NCBI GenBank assembly: GCA_973895155.1
Contig: OZ316893.1
Location: 27,094,001-27,158,000 of the forward strand
Length of the DNA stretch: 64,000 nucleotides
Direction: 5' to 3'
Source of the DNA: Marsupella aquatica
Taxonomy: Eukaryota; Marchantiophyta
Below the pieces are notes generated by a model, which saw only the letters and a list, made by a program, of their open reading frames with translations, had not been told where the DNA came from and made no database searches. How positions within the stretch are numbered: the first letter of the stretch is position 1; every line of letters begins with the position of its first letter. Both the position numbers and the translations under genes were made by a program. Positions 34,701 through 44,905 of this stretch are shown piece by piece.

Positions 34701-35733
34701 TTCGTAATTCAGTTAACAGGAGGGTATTTGTCATTTCATTTCACACGAGAATCCAGAAATCTGTCAATTCAGTTAGAGGGGATTCATCAGTTTCGCGGAT
34801 GACAGTGTTTTACTGCACTGCATCGCAAGACCAAACAGAACGGAACAGATGCTTCACTGGATAATTAGAAAACGGACCAGCAATTGTGGCATTAGCACAG
34901 TTGTCTGCCGATCACTGTCGTCCGAATTGATGTTCGACACTCTGCCTATCAACGGAACCAACGTGCTTTCCATTCCGGTAAACGAGGTCATCTCTGGGAG
35001 ACTTCAAATACATGTGGACATCGTTCACAAGCTCATCGACAGCTTTATGCGGCTCAAAGGCATGGAAACCTACAGTACACAAGAAACTGGGGTTTAGCAC
35101 CTTGCGACATACGCTGTGGTAAAAAATGAACCCATGACAAAACGTCAGTTGTTCTCTAAGGGGTGGTCACTATCTTTCCGTCTCGTGTTGGTGGGTTTAG
35201 AGAGCATGCACCTTGTGCCGCCACCATCGCAGAGATCCACAATTTGATGTGTACTATAGTGCACTACTAAAATTGAAGCAAGAAATGAGACATGAAAAAA
35301 AAACCAAACAGGGTTTGGCCTTAACATACCGTTCAGTCATTCCCTTCCCAGCCATTTTTGAACTTTGCTAATGAAAATGAGCAAAGGGTGCTCTCGGACT
35401 CACATGTTGGAAGCAATCCGCCAAATCTTCTGGGGAGTGTACACGATGGGCACACGTAGAGAAACAACATTTGCCCATCAGCGATGTGATTCCAGCAGAC
35501 GGCTACAGGTGATTTAGGCGAGGAACCTCCCGTGACTTCTCCAACACACTGCCCAGTCCGCGAGTCGCCTCCAGTTGGCATGTTCTGACCCACCAATGAC
35601 ATCCTCACCGCCAAGGTCTCCCGCTTTGAAGAAACCTTTCTCGTGCTACTGCTGCACCCATCGGATCCTTCAAGTTGTCCAATTTCTTGGATTCCTCGGG
35701 CATGGAGTTGTTCCGAAGAATCGAATCCGCTTA
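31771..35733 (+). repeat. Segmental direct duplication, copy 1
   Basis: 31771-32714 aligns with 37276-39257, and 32954-35733 aligns with 43161-46383, in the same order and orientation. Similarity is high (many runs of more than 20 identical bases) with frequent indels. Bases 32715-32953 are specific to this copy. The right edge is near the words CGAATCCGCTT here and CCAATCCGCTT in copy 2. A 21-bp unit GTCCTAAGGGATGCAGACTA(G) is doubled at about 33276-33320 here and single in copy 2. Confidence 0.85.
31849..32142 (+). pseudogene. ORF with a Cys-x2-Cys...Cys-x2-Cys motif, copy 1
   Basis: The end of this 97-codon ORF encodes NCRSCEGMGDLSNCRFCTRD (C-x2-C-x8-C-x2-C, a zinc-binding-like spacing), then a stop. 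The duplicate at 37560-37760 keeps the frame with one extra codon between the cysteine pairs. Compared with that copy, about 150 bp upstream are missing, so this one looks truncated. Function unknown. Confidence 0.3.
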
Positions 35734-35820
35734 TCCGCTTATCCAGAATCCTATCGTACCAGGCTCGTCATCTTTAAACTATCAGTCCGGCTCTGAACGA
35801 ACAGTGGCGCAATTCAGAAG

Positions 35821-36420
35821 TTAACCCTCGAATCCGAATCCAACACCAACCGCTTTTCTGAGTGTAATCCTTAGTCGAATTTCGTCCATGTTATTGATCG
35901 GCCACTCAAGGGCATTAAGGATACATTGACATGCTCTTGGGTCCAATGCACTCAGCTCGTGCACGGTTCGAGGAAAATTGGGAATGTCAGCATTGATTTC
36001 AAGATAGCGAGTGGGATCTGAAATGAGAGAGTGCAAGGGATGGAGTGCATCTGTCAGCTTTATCGCACTTTGGTTGAAAAATCTGGCAGTGGAGTTTCTT
36101 TCTCTTGCCTCCATCCTGCTCAATCGCACGTCTCTGGCATGCTCTCTGGCCCGCTCTCTGGCCCGCTCTCTGGTCTCTCTTGCCTCTCTAGCCTGCTCTC
36201 TCATCACCATCCTATCCAATTTTGCTTCGATGCGTGTTGTTGCAGCTTGAACTTCTAGTGCTGGATAGTTCAGACATTTTGAGAGCTCATCACTAATAAT
36301 CGCCATACCTCGTTGAAGTTCCAACACATTGGGGAGATCTCCTCCTCTTCCTGGTCTTCCTCGAGCTCCTCGTAGTGGGGCAACCCTCCGTCGAAGCGGT
36401 TCATTATCATCCGGATCCAT
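35821..36420 (-). CDS. Unknown 199-aa protein resembling a fungal family (helical, charged centre)
   Basis: An uninterrupted 199-codon ORF, the longest single-exon frame between the good genes. It starts MDPDDNEPLRRR in an Arg/Gly-rich head. A helical block follows at 30-52 (NVLELQRGMAIISDELSKCL), then a charged segment at 57-110 with short RERARE-type repeats (likely coiled coil or single helix; the DNA shows matching 12-base repeats at 36130-36180). The C-terminal part at 124-193 runs DALHPLHSLI..., NFPRT (148-152), then a helix-rich region ending IRLRITLRKAVGV. From general knowledge, many fungal proteins of unknown function share this layout, with a PLxPL-like stretch, then an NFP.T motif, then an R-rich end; I cannot confirm by search. 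No signal peptide or membrane segment. It sits in the unique spacer between the two duplication copies. Function unknown. Confidence 0.5.
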   Translation of the reverse strand: MDPDDNEPLRRRVAPLRGARGRPGRGGDLPNVLELQRGMAIISDELSKCLNYPALEVQAATTRIEAKLDRMVMREQAREARETRERARERAREHARDVRLSRMEARERNSTARFFNQSAIKLTDALHPLHSLISDPTRYLEINADIPNFPRTVHELSALDPRACQCILNALEWPINNMDEIRLRITLRKAVGVGFGFEG

Positions 36421-37275
36421 TCCACACTGCTGTCAGTCAGGTCTATACGATGCTATACTACAGTGCGCAAAGGATAATCAGGGCGCCTATCTTTTGAAGA
36501 GTGCTTCCATCTTCTCTTGAAGCCCAGATAGGAATAGCGTTCCGTCACACTCGGTGGGAGGGAATGTGAGGTAAAGGGTGTATGGAACTTGGGGGTTTTT
36601 TCAACTTGGTGGAATGTAACTCTATCGGTTTTTAACCTGCTAGTTGACACTTCTTTGACATTGCCTCGTGTTGTTCGCGGTAATATTTTGAATTCAGTGG
36701 TAATACTCGAGCATCGGGAGCTCTTGTCCCGTATTAACAGTTCCATTAAGTAGTTAACCGGTTTCTGTCCCTTCTCAACAGCTAGTCTGGCTTTACTTAG
36801 GGTAATCATGTTATTTACACACACCCTACTGTGGCCAGTAGCTCCACAACTTGTGCTCCGCTACAGCATAGAACTCAACGTTTTGCAAGGATTTTCATCC
36901 ATTTTTTGAATTTGTTGCGTTTTCTCCACAGGCAAATGACGTTACACCCGAAGCTATAATCAACATCTGTCGAGTCGATACGTACCGAAGGATTTTGACA
37001 AGCTTCGCCACAACCCCACAAGGAAAGCACCTGGGGGGACGAAGGAGTGCACGACCACCTGAGGCCGCGGTGGCAAGAGTCTTGAGAAGGATCGTCCTTT
37101 TTTTAACGCATCCGGAAATTCGCTGACAGATGTGGATTGAGGGATTGCAGTCAAAATTCAGTGTAGTTGTGAACGACAGAACAACATCCATCGACTCTTC
37201 ATCTCAATTCACTCCCACGACAAAGAGAGGGTGATCTGGTGGAACCTTGCAATCCTCGCATACCTTCATGTTGAA
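36421..37275. other. Spacer between duplication copies, nothing firm
   Basis: Overlapping minus-strand ORFs (36453-36824, 123 codons; 36895-37191, 98 codons) lie upstream of the 199-codon ORF. They show no recognisable domains. They could be upstream exons of the same gene, but I found no consistent splice join. Confidence 0.35.
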
Positions 37276-37559
37276 TAAGATTTGGGACAGCACAAGCGCA
37301 ATAGTGGTGGGTTTGCCAAAACTTGTGTTGCCACTTCGAATGTGTGAAATTAAATGCATCGTAGTGGAGAAGCATGGAGGATGGAGAGAATGTTCTCGAT
37401 CCAATGCACGAGATACTCTTCCCACGTACTGTACCATACTAGGCCAGGCCGGTGAAAGAGTATCACTCGGTTTCACAGCCTGTACTCAACATATAATCTG
37501 GCCATCAATAGAAGCATGGGCAGTCTTCAAACTTCAGAAATGGGATACCATCGAGAGAA

Positions 37560-37760
37560 ATGGGGGTTGTAGGGAAACAACAAAGCAACCAACTTGTCAA
37601 TTTAAGTCTCGAGGACATTCGTGCAGCAAATAAAGCTTTGGTAGAGCGCATCCGTGCAGGTTTGGAAGACTACTGTAGGTCATGTGAGGGAATGGGGGAT
37701 TTGTCAACAGACTGCAGATTTTGTACTCGAAATATAATTATTTGGACCGGCCATCAATAG
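37560..37760 (+). CDS. Candidate 66-aa ORF with C-x2-C-x9-C-x2-C motif, copy 2
   Basis: The peptide has a coding-like helix (NLSLEDIRAANKALVERIRA) followed by YCRSCEGMGDLSTDCRFC, a zinc-finger-like cysteine pattern, and ends WTGHQ. The cysteine part is kept in copy 1 despite an indel, which is exactly three bases (one codon). It could be the last exon of a small gene or a gene relic. Function unknown. Confidence 0.3.
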   Translation: MGVVGKQQSNQLVNLSLEDIRAANKALVERIRAGLEDYCRSCEGMGDLSTDCRFCTRNIIIWTGHQ

Positions 37761-37954
37761 AAATGTGGAAAGACTAAAGTTGGTCATGCAAGGGAATGGG
37801 GGATTTGTCAAATGCAAACCTACGAGCAAATTGTGATGTTTCAATGTTGTCGAATTGATGGCTTTTGTCATCATGTTGTGGCTTTCTAGCACTTAACAAT
37901 TTTCAGTGAAGTTTTCTTGCTTCTTGCCCTGGACTCATGAGCTTGCTACATCCC

Positions 37955-38878
37955 AAAACTATAATAAGACGTTGCGCACTTTTTTGCAGTGGTTGTCGTT
38001 CAAAAATGCTGAGCCGTTTTGCGTGGGAAAAAAATAAACTGGGAAAACGAAGCGAATTAAAAACATGTCGTGGCGAGAAAAGATTTTGGCGTATGGAGGC
38101 CGCGGCGACCAAGCGCGGGCCTCCCGACTCGCTCCCGACTCCCCGCTCAGTCCGCTTCACTCGCGACCTCCCTCACCCCGACTCCCTCGGGACTCGATGA
38201 GCCCTCGCAGGCCCGACAACTTGCAAGGGAGTCAGGCCAGGCAAGTCCCTCCCTCCCAGGCCCTTGCAAGCGCGATGACTCATGAGGGAGTCAGGCCAAG
38301 GGACGATTTCCCGACCCACCCTTGCCCCGAATGACGCTCCCATGCCTCGCATCAGCTGACCCCTTGCCCTTGTTACGCCCTCACGGTCTCGCTCCCCTTG
38401 CCTCTCGACTGCCCTCGCCTGGACACTCCCGATTGGCTCCCCTCGACGACCTCTTCGCCGACATGACATCTTGGCCGACACGAGTTCTTTTCTCTCAACG
38501 ACCTCTTGGCTGAAAAACATTTTTTTCTCCACGATCTCTTGGCCGACACGACATCTTTTTTTCCACGACCTCTTGGCCGACACGACATCTTTTCTCTCAA
38601 CAACCTCTTGGCCGACACAACATCTTGGCTGACACAACATCCTTTTTCTTAGTGACCTCTTGGGCGACACGACATTATTTTTCTCCACGGCCTCTTGGCC
38701 CACACGACATGTTTTTCTCCACAACCTTTTGGCCGACACGACATCCTTTTTCTCAACAACCTCTTGGCCGACACGAGTTCTTTTCTCTCAACGACCTCTT
38801 GGCTGACACGACATCTTTTCTCTCAACGGACTCTTGGACGACTCAACGTCTTTTGTGCAACACACGGGTATTGGGCCA
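37955..38878 (+). mobile_element. 0.92-kb GC-rich insertion in copy 2, carrying a minisatellite
   Basis: Copy 1 runs from CTTGCTACAT straight into TTGGATATAGTG (about 32337-32350). In copy 2 the same words are separated by this block. It begins CCCAAAAC and ends ATTGGGCCAG, so there is at best a 5-bp CCCAA/TTGGG terminal match and no clear target duplication. The first 500 bp are GC-rich with CCCTCGC/GACTCCC words; the rest is the 37-bp array annotated separately. The class of element is not identified. Confidence 0.55.
38440..38865 (+). repeat. Minisatellite, about 11-12 units of about 37 bp
   Basis: The consensus unit is roughly CGACCTCTTGGCCGACACGA followed by CATCTTTTTCTC(C/A)A. Units begin at about 38449, 38495, 38535, 38565, 38603, 38655, 38688, 38725, 38757, 38795 and 38825. 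Its reverse strand opens a repetitive Lys/Arg/Val ORF (38173-38739) that simply reflects the repeat. Confidence 0.85.
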
Positions 38879-40141
38879 GTTGGATATAATGTTGCCTCCC
38901 ATGTCATCACGATTACTCCTGTCAGTTCACTTAGGGTCAAAGGACATTGTTCACTGGTAGCTCTAAGTAATTTGCATACAGCAGAGGGCATTTGTGTCAA
39001 TTTTGACATGAGTGTGCTTGTGTTGACATATCTCAGGTGCAAAACTTTGAACATCTGCAATGGTTTGTGCAACTGGGTTGAAGGACAATGTTCACTGGTA
39101 GGTTCTATAATTGCATACAGCCAAACCATGAGTTCACATCATTTTTGACATTATAGATCTCATATTTATTTACAATAGCTCAAGCGCAAGACTTTGAACA
39201 TCTGCGATGGTTTGTCCTGCTTGTAAAGTGACTGGTTTGAATGTGAACAAGTTGACAGGCAGGCAGAAGACTTATTTACGGACCCCATGAGAGGTCCCCG
39301 ACAAAATCCCCGACACCACAGCGTGCCACATCAGCAAGGTCGGTCACAAACGGGGGAGGATGGTTTTGCAAAAGAAAATAACCGCCTGGATCCTGTTTGC
39401 AACACTTTGTGCATAAAAATAGGGTTGCCATGCCATCAAAAGAGGACATAAAAGAAACAAAAATACACAGAAAGAAATTACGTTTATTTACACTTGTAAC
39501 CGCTTTAGTTACAATTTTAATTTTGGCCCAAATAAAAATTCCTTCCAAATTTTGATTGGAACAAATAATTCATTTCACCAAAAATAGATATGTCAGTGTT
39601 TACCTAGTGAAAAAGTAACAAGTTGCATAACTATTTCATAATAACTACTTTGGAATTTTTTTCATTCGTTCATTCCTCTCAACACTCTTCCTTCATGCCG
39701 TTCGATTGACGTGATTGTTGTTTGCTGGTCACGTCGTAGAGTTGTGCTCCATCTGTCTGTACATTGCATCGCAACTTTGCTTCACAAGACATCCTTCTCT
39801 CCGTCATCCAATTACTTGTGTAATGTAGCGGCAACTGAATTTCCATTGATTGAGAACTCCATCCGAGCCAAATTGTGTCCATATTCTCTTTAGGTTTAAT
39901 TCGAAATTGACAAGGTTGGACTTGTCTAATCGCGTTCTTGTATCCAAGCCTAGTTGCCGTGATTGTTGGAGTGCATTGCAGCTTGTGAATATGTCTGGTA
40001 ATCATGTGTCCATATTCTCTCCTGGTTTCCAAATTGAATTGACCTAATGGCACATGATTGCAAATTTAGTTTCCGTGTAGAAGGGATGGGTTTATTGTAG
40101 TCCAAGTTGGACATTGCTTTGGTTTGCATCATCGGAGGAAG

Positions 40142-40165
40142 GTTTAGGGTTTAGGGTTTAGGGTT
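40142..40165 (+). repeat. Interstitial telomere-type repeat, (TTTAGGG)3
   Basis: Three consecutive TTTAGGG units, the Arabidopsis-type plant telomere sequence, inside the 3.9-kb insertion. Too short for a chromosome end. In plant promoters the reverse complement (AAACCCTA, telo-box) is a known element; here no gene can be linked to it. Confidence 0.8.
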
Positions 40166-40443
40166 GTTGTTTGTGTTGCTTTTCCAGGTTGGAGTCGGTG
40201 AGGAGTGAAAAGAGGTGAAACAGGGCCAAGATGCGTTGAGCTGAGCTAAGCTAAGCTGCCAGAGTTGCCGTCGGGGATGTAAGGAGTGGTGTTTTGTGTC
40301 GATTGATACTCCAAGTGATCATGGGATTGCCCCGAGTTGAGTGAGAGTTACATTGTGCATGGAAGTTGAAAGTCATGACCAAGGAGAAGTAGGTTGACAC
40401 CGACAGAGTTACTAAAGGTAGGCCAAGGAGGGGAGCTGCAGCA

Positions 40444-40737
40444 TTGCTTCAGGTCATTTTGCAGTCCCCAATTTTGAATATCATCACCTCAGCGTGTGCT
40501 TCTTTGTCACAGCAACGAGATGCTTTGGTCATTGAAGAGTGTAAGGTGTTCTGTTCCGTGCAATTTAATATTCTCCCTCCTGTCAATTTCAATGCTCCGG
40601 AACATAACACGAAATCCGTTGTGAAATGTTTTGCAGAGTATCAATCAAAACTGCAAATCACAAAGCAGGTGTGCGATGCCATTGATGCCGAAGTGAAGGC
40701 GAGGGCTACGACCATCAAGGCCCTGGCTTGCAGCTAG
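40444..40737 (+). CDS. Candidate 97-aa ORF of unknown function inside the 3.9-kb insertion
   Basis: The frame can be read open upstream from about 40410 (GRPRRGAAA before the listed start). The peptide has helical, coding-like composition (NIITSACASLSQQRDALVIE; KQVCDAIDAEVKARATTIKA) and no known motif. It may be part of a spliced gene or an element-encoded protein. I cannot name it. Confidence 0.3.
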   Translation: MLQVILQSPILNIITSACASLSQQRDALVIEECKVFCSVQFNILPPVNFNAPEHNTKSVVKCFAEYQSKLQITKQVCDAIDAEVKARATTIKALACS

Positions 40738-41127
40738 ACAGTATTTGTCCTTAATGACGCAATTAGACTTGAAGATATCCAAAATTTCCACTGATGAGCT
40801 AAATTTGCCTTTAGAAGAGTATTTGAAAACTTGCCCTAGGGACAATTGGTAAAACGCTCCCAAATGGGCGAGTGCAAGTATTGAACAAACTAACCAATGA
40901 TATCAACTAAATAAACCATTCCAGTACTCAGTAGTACTTGTTATCGTGATGGGGAAGGGATTTGAGTAAGGAGATTTGTAGGTTCTGATTTACTGATTTG
41001 AAGTATTTGAACTTTCGGTGACACCGTACCACCAGGATAATACGAAGAAAGTCACAGTTGGCTTCCAAGAGATTCTGAGGGACCTTTGACGTCTAGACGG
41101 CAATAACAAATTATTGCTAGCCTTTGA

Positions 41128-41395
41128 CTAACTATTGTAACATAACTCAATTCCATGAAAGAAAGCTTTTGAATGACCAATTTTCTTCGGATGATCCAAA
41201 ATGTATGGGTTCAGAGTGAGTCATTCACTTTCTATAAAATGCCTAATTTGATCCCAAAATGACTAACTACGTTAACATACCTCAATTCCATGAAAGAAAG
41301 AATTCGAATGACCAATTTGCTTCGAATGATCCAAAATGTATGGATGAGTGAGTCATTCACTTTCTAATAAAATGCCTAATTTGATCCCCAAAAAT
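41128..41395 (+). repeat. Two tandem units of about 135 bp
   Basis: The unit contains CTCAATTCCATGAAAGAAAG, GAATGACCAATTT.CTTCG.A, TGATCCAAAATGTATGG, GAGTCATTCACTTTCTA and AAAATGCCTAATTTGATCCC. Two copies follow each other directly with few differences. Confidence 0.8.
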
Positions 41396-44300
41396 TAAAA
41401 AAAAATTAAAAAATCATAACTACTTTGAGTTGTTCAGTCAGTCACATTTCTACCATAGTAGTAGCGTGCCATAATGTCATTCAATGCCTAGCAAACTTGA
41501 TACTCCTTGACCTTTTGGAGCCCCATCTCAAGATATTAGTAAAATTCTATGCCCCTGCTCCATTTGCCAGCATAGCTTTTTGGTGATCATGTGTGCCAAG
41601 ACCTCATGTGCCACCATAGCTTCTTGTGGATCATGGAAGTTTCTGCAGTCCTATGGTTGGAGAAAGAGGCTTGTCATTTCATCCTTGTATTGGAACTGTG
41701 TCTTCTATAGAACATCTAATAACTTCATTGAGGATATTGTAAGGAGAAGAACTAAGCCTCATGTTGCCAATTTGAAAAATGTATTGACTGATAACTTTGT
41801 GAGTCAAGTTCAGCGAGGTTGTAGCATGAACACAAAGATCATTGAAAGGAAGACCCTCTGCACACGTTAGTCTTTGGAAATTCTGGTCTTGCTTTCCACT
41901 TCTCAATTTATTCAGTTTATTGCATCTGAGGTTGTTCACACATTTTGAGATCATAGAATCCTTATTAGGTGTCACCACCTAGCTCCATTTGACATTTTCT
42001 TAGTCATTACTTTTCAGCTCATTCAGAGAAGAGATTCTGATATCCCTGAGCCAACAATCGTGCAGGTAATTTTGGACATTATTGGCATGTAGAAATTAGG
42101 GGACATTTGAATTGGCTTTTGTTTCATAGAATGAATTGAAATGATGAATTTATACCCGCAGTGGCTATATATGGCCCATTCTGGGCTGTCATAAGCTAGC
42201 AATGCTTGTAGCATTCTCAATATTCTGCAAATAATTATCTGACTTATATGTTGCTTTAGTCCTTTTGGGGGGAGCTGATACAAAGTTGTATAGAGCTGCA
42301 TGCTGACAAATCCAATGACCTCTGTTAGGCTCTCTTTACCACTTTTACAACTCCTCCCACTATGTTGTTTGGACAGAGAATTCATGATAAGGCGGCCCTA
42401 GCTATTTTTTCTGTTTTTCTGCGTTTCAAACCTGGCTAACTTAGTGGGTACCAATACTTCTCAACTCTTAGTGCCCAAGGAAGTGGGACATCATCTTCTT
42501 TTCAGCCCAGGATTATTTCGTGACCTCTATTGAGCACTTTGCATCACCAAACTTGATTGTTTTGCTTATACTATTTGCAAGTGATACAAGCTAAGATATT
42601 CTGTGGTTTCCTCTAGAAGATTCTAGCAAACATATTTTACCAGAAGATTTTCAACCATTTAGAACCAAAGCTCTCAACTCCAGAAGTGAGCCAGAGTACT
42701 TGAGTTTCAGACTTTCAGGAAATGTTCCACAATTACAGATGAGACAAAGTATGTGCTAGAAGTCCTTCTCTTCTGTTTAGCAGTAAGTACCAGCATATTT
42801 TATTTTGTCATACTTTTGGGTAGATGAATGGTTGGATAGATATCATTTTGCTATTAGTTGCCCAACTTGTTTATAGGTGGCAGCGCTCAGATTTTCTTTT
42901 GATTTCATCCATCAAAGTGCAGAGTTCAAAATTTAGATATTCAAAGTAAGACCTTCTAAAGCTTTGCCTCGTCTCAAACATCTTCCTCTGTCTCATGAAT
43001 CTTTCCTTTTCACTGGTATTTTCAAGTATCCCTAGTATTTTCAAGTATCCCTAGTTGCATCCTTATACATTTTACACGCAGTAATGTTTTAGCTCAATTG
43101 AACCCTAAGCTAGGGGTCCACACCCTAAGCTAGGGGGTCCACACGGATTAATTTACTATAGAGATGTGTTTGATCTGCTTTGAGGATGTACAGCGACCGC
43201 TGTACAATGGGAAATCCCATTCGAAGCTTGCTGCTCCATTCGTAGCAGGAGAAGCTGTTCACAGAGTTTCGCATTCGGTGGGGAGAGCCGCTGCAAACCC
43301 ATCTCAAAGCCCCTTTGGACTGTAGGGAGGTTATTGGCCTTTTGCAAAGCATTGTTGGGTTCCCAAGAAGCTCAAACTTGCTGACATTCTTGATCCACCT
43401 AAATCTGGAATTGATTGTGCTGCGATTGTGCTGCTATTCCTGTCAGGTACAGTCACGTGGAAATTGGGTCGTAAGGGATGCAGGCTAGGTCCCACCTTGC
43501 CGAAGAGTAGAGAAATACGAGGCGGAATTAAATGAATAAAAATGCGTTCCTGCTCGCTGATCACGTAAACTTAAGCAAAAATGAATGATGAAAATGATAG
43601 TCAGCAGATTTGGTTTTGACGGGATGGTAACTGTTGAATCTTGAGCACCACACAGTGATTTTTCTTTATCATACAGCTGGAAGAAGCGAGGTAGAAACCA
43701 CCACTTCAATACAGATCAAGACTTGACTGTACTCCAAATTGAGGATTTATGTTTATTGATAAGGGTTGAATGTGCTGAAATATGCATAAGCGGAGTTCGA
43801 ATCAACTTTCTATCAATCCAGTTGGCATTGAAGTAGGGAGCAAATTTGAGCACATCAGTCCTGCAATGGATAAGATTACATTGGGCACCTAAACTAACCG
43901 ATGGACAAAATTGAGAGACTTAATTCACGTTCGAGTCATTTCGATTTTTCATCGCAGTTCAATTGGAACTAAACCCTGCACCTTAAACCTTAACTCTTGC
44001 TCAGAGGAGATGAAGATAAGATTAGATTAAACTGGTCTGCCCACATCATCAGGTCTCCTCAAGAACGACTAGAGCGACGACAGCAAATCGCAAAAGAATA
44101 GGAGAGGGCATAGACCACAGAGATCCAAGAAAACCAATCCCTGAAATGATTTCTAATAAATGGCGATTCTTCTGTACATCCCGGCAAACTTCAAAGTCGG
44201 GAGAACAATTCACTGACAAGCAACCGACTCATATTCGGGCTTCCCACAAGTACTACATCTTCCTTCACTATTGAACGAGGGAAGCACGACTAAGGAAAGA

Positions 44301-44458
44301 CGATATCATCAAGTTGGAACAAGTTGATCAACCTCAAAAGACATCATCAAGATACTTCCACTCTAAATAAAATTCCATTCCATCATACCAAATGACTCGC
44401 CCACAAGACTTGTTTGCATATTTGAGGGGAAATGAGGACACGAACCAATGCAAAGAAT

Positions 44459-44772
44459 GATAATAAGCGCACAGGAAACTGCCCTGGTCTAGAGCACCAG
44501 TTCAATAAACGTAACACAAAACACGAGGCTCCTGGGATTCTTGGCAGCAATGGGAATTGCTGGAAAAATTAGGAAAAAGGGTTCCCAGGGCTGCTGTAAC
44601 ACTCGTGCTTGTGGTATCCACCAATGACGGAGACTGATTCAAAGCTAGCAGTTGCAAACGCCCCCAGCACAAAAACTATAGAAATGACAACGAGTATTGG
44701 AGGCCATGACAACTGCCTTGAGCACCAGTCGGACATGGTGCTTGATAAAAGCATCCTTTTTTGTCATACACA
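44459..44772 (-). other. 0.3-kb insertion in copy 2 with a hydrophobic antisense ORF
   Basis: Copy 1 reads GCAAGGAATCGCTCCTGCAT where copy 2 has about 315 extra bp between GCAAAGAATG and GCTCCTGCAT. On the minus strand it opens a 61-codon frame (44569-44754) with one likely membrane segment (PPILVVISIVFVLGAFATAS). Whether it is expressed is unknown. Confidence 0.4.
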
Positions 44773-44905
44773 CCCGCTCCTGCATTTCAGACAAACCTTG
44801 CGGTCAGCCACGACATATACTATCCAACATTCTATGATCTCAAAAGATGAAATTCACATCCATGAAAGCGCCTAACGACAGACTTAAGCTTCCATGAGCT
44901 CAATA

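Larger units (their letters stand above)
39258..43160. mobile_element. 3.9-kb insertion in copy 2, origin unknown
   Basis: Copy 2 loses similarity to copy 1 after GTGAACAAGTTGACA (39257) and regains it at AGATGTGTTTGAT (43162). Copy 1 has 239 unrelated bp at this place. The block starts GGCAGGCAG and ends just after a doubled CCCTAAGCTAGGGGTCCACA unit (about 43100-43142). It holds telomere-like units, one coding-like ORF (40444-40737) and a 135-bp tandem duplication. No transposase or pol domain recognised. Confidence 0.5.

Noticed and set aside
38173-38739. 188-codon minus-strand ORF with regular repeats
   Set aside because: Its repeats are the 37-bp minisatellite read in one frame; the unit is not a multiple of three and the peptide repeat drifts.
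40142-40165. Telomere end
   Set aside because: Only three TTTAGGG units with unique DNA on both sides; an interstitial tract, not a chromosome end.
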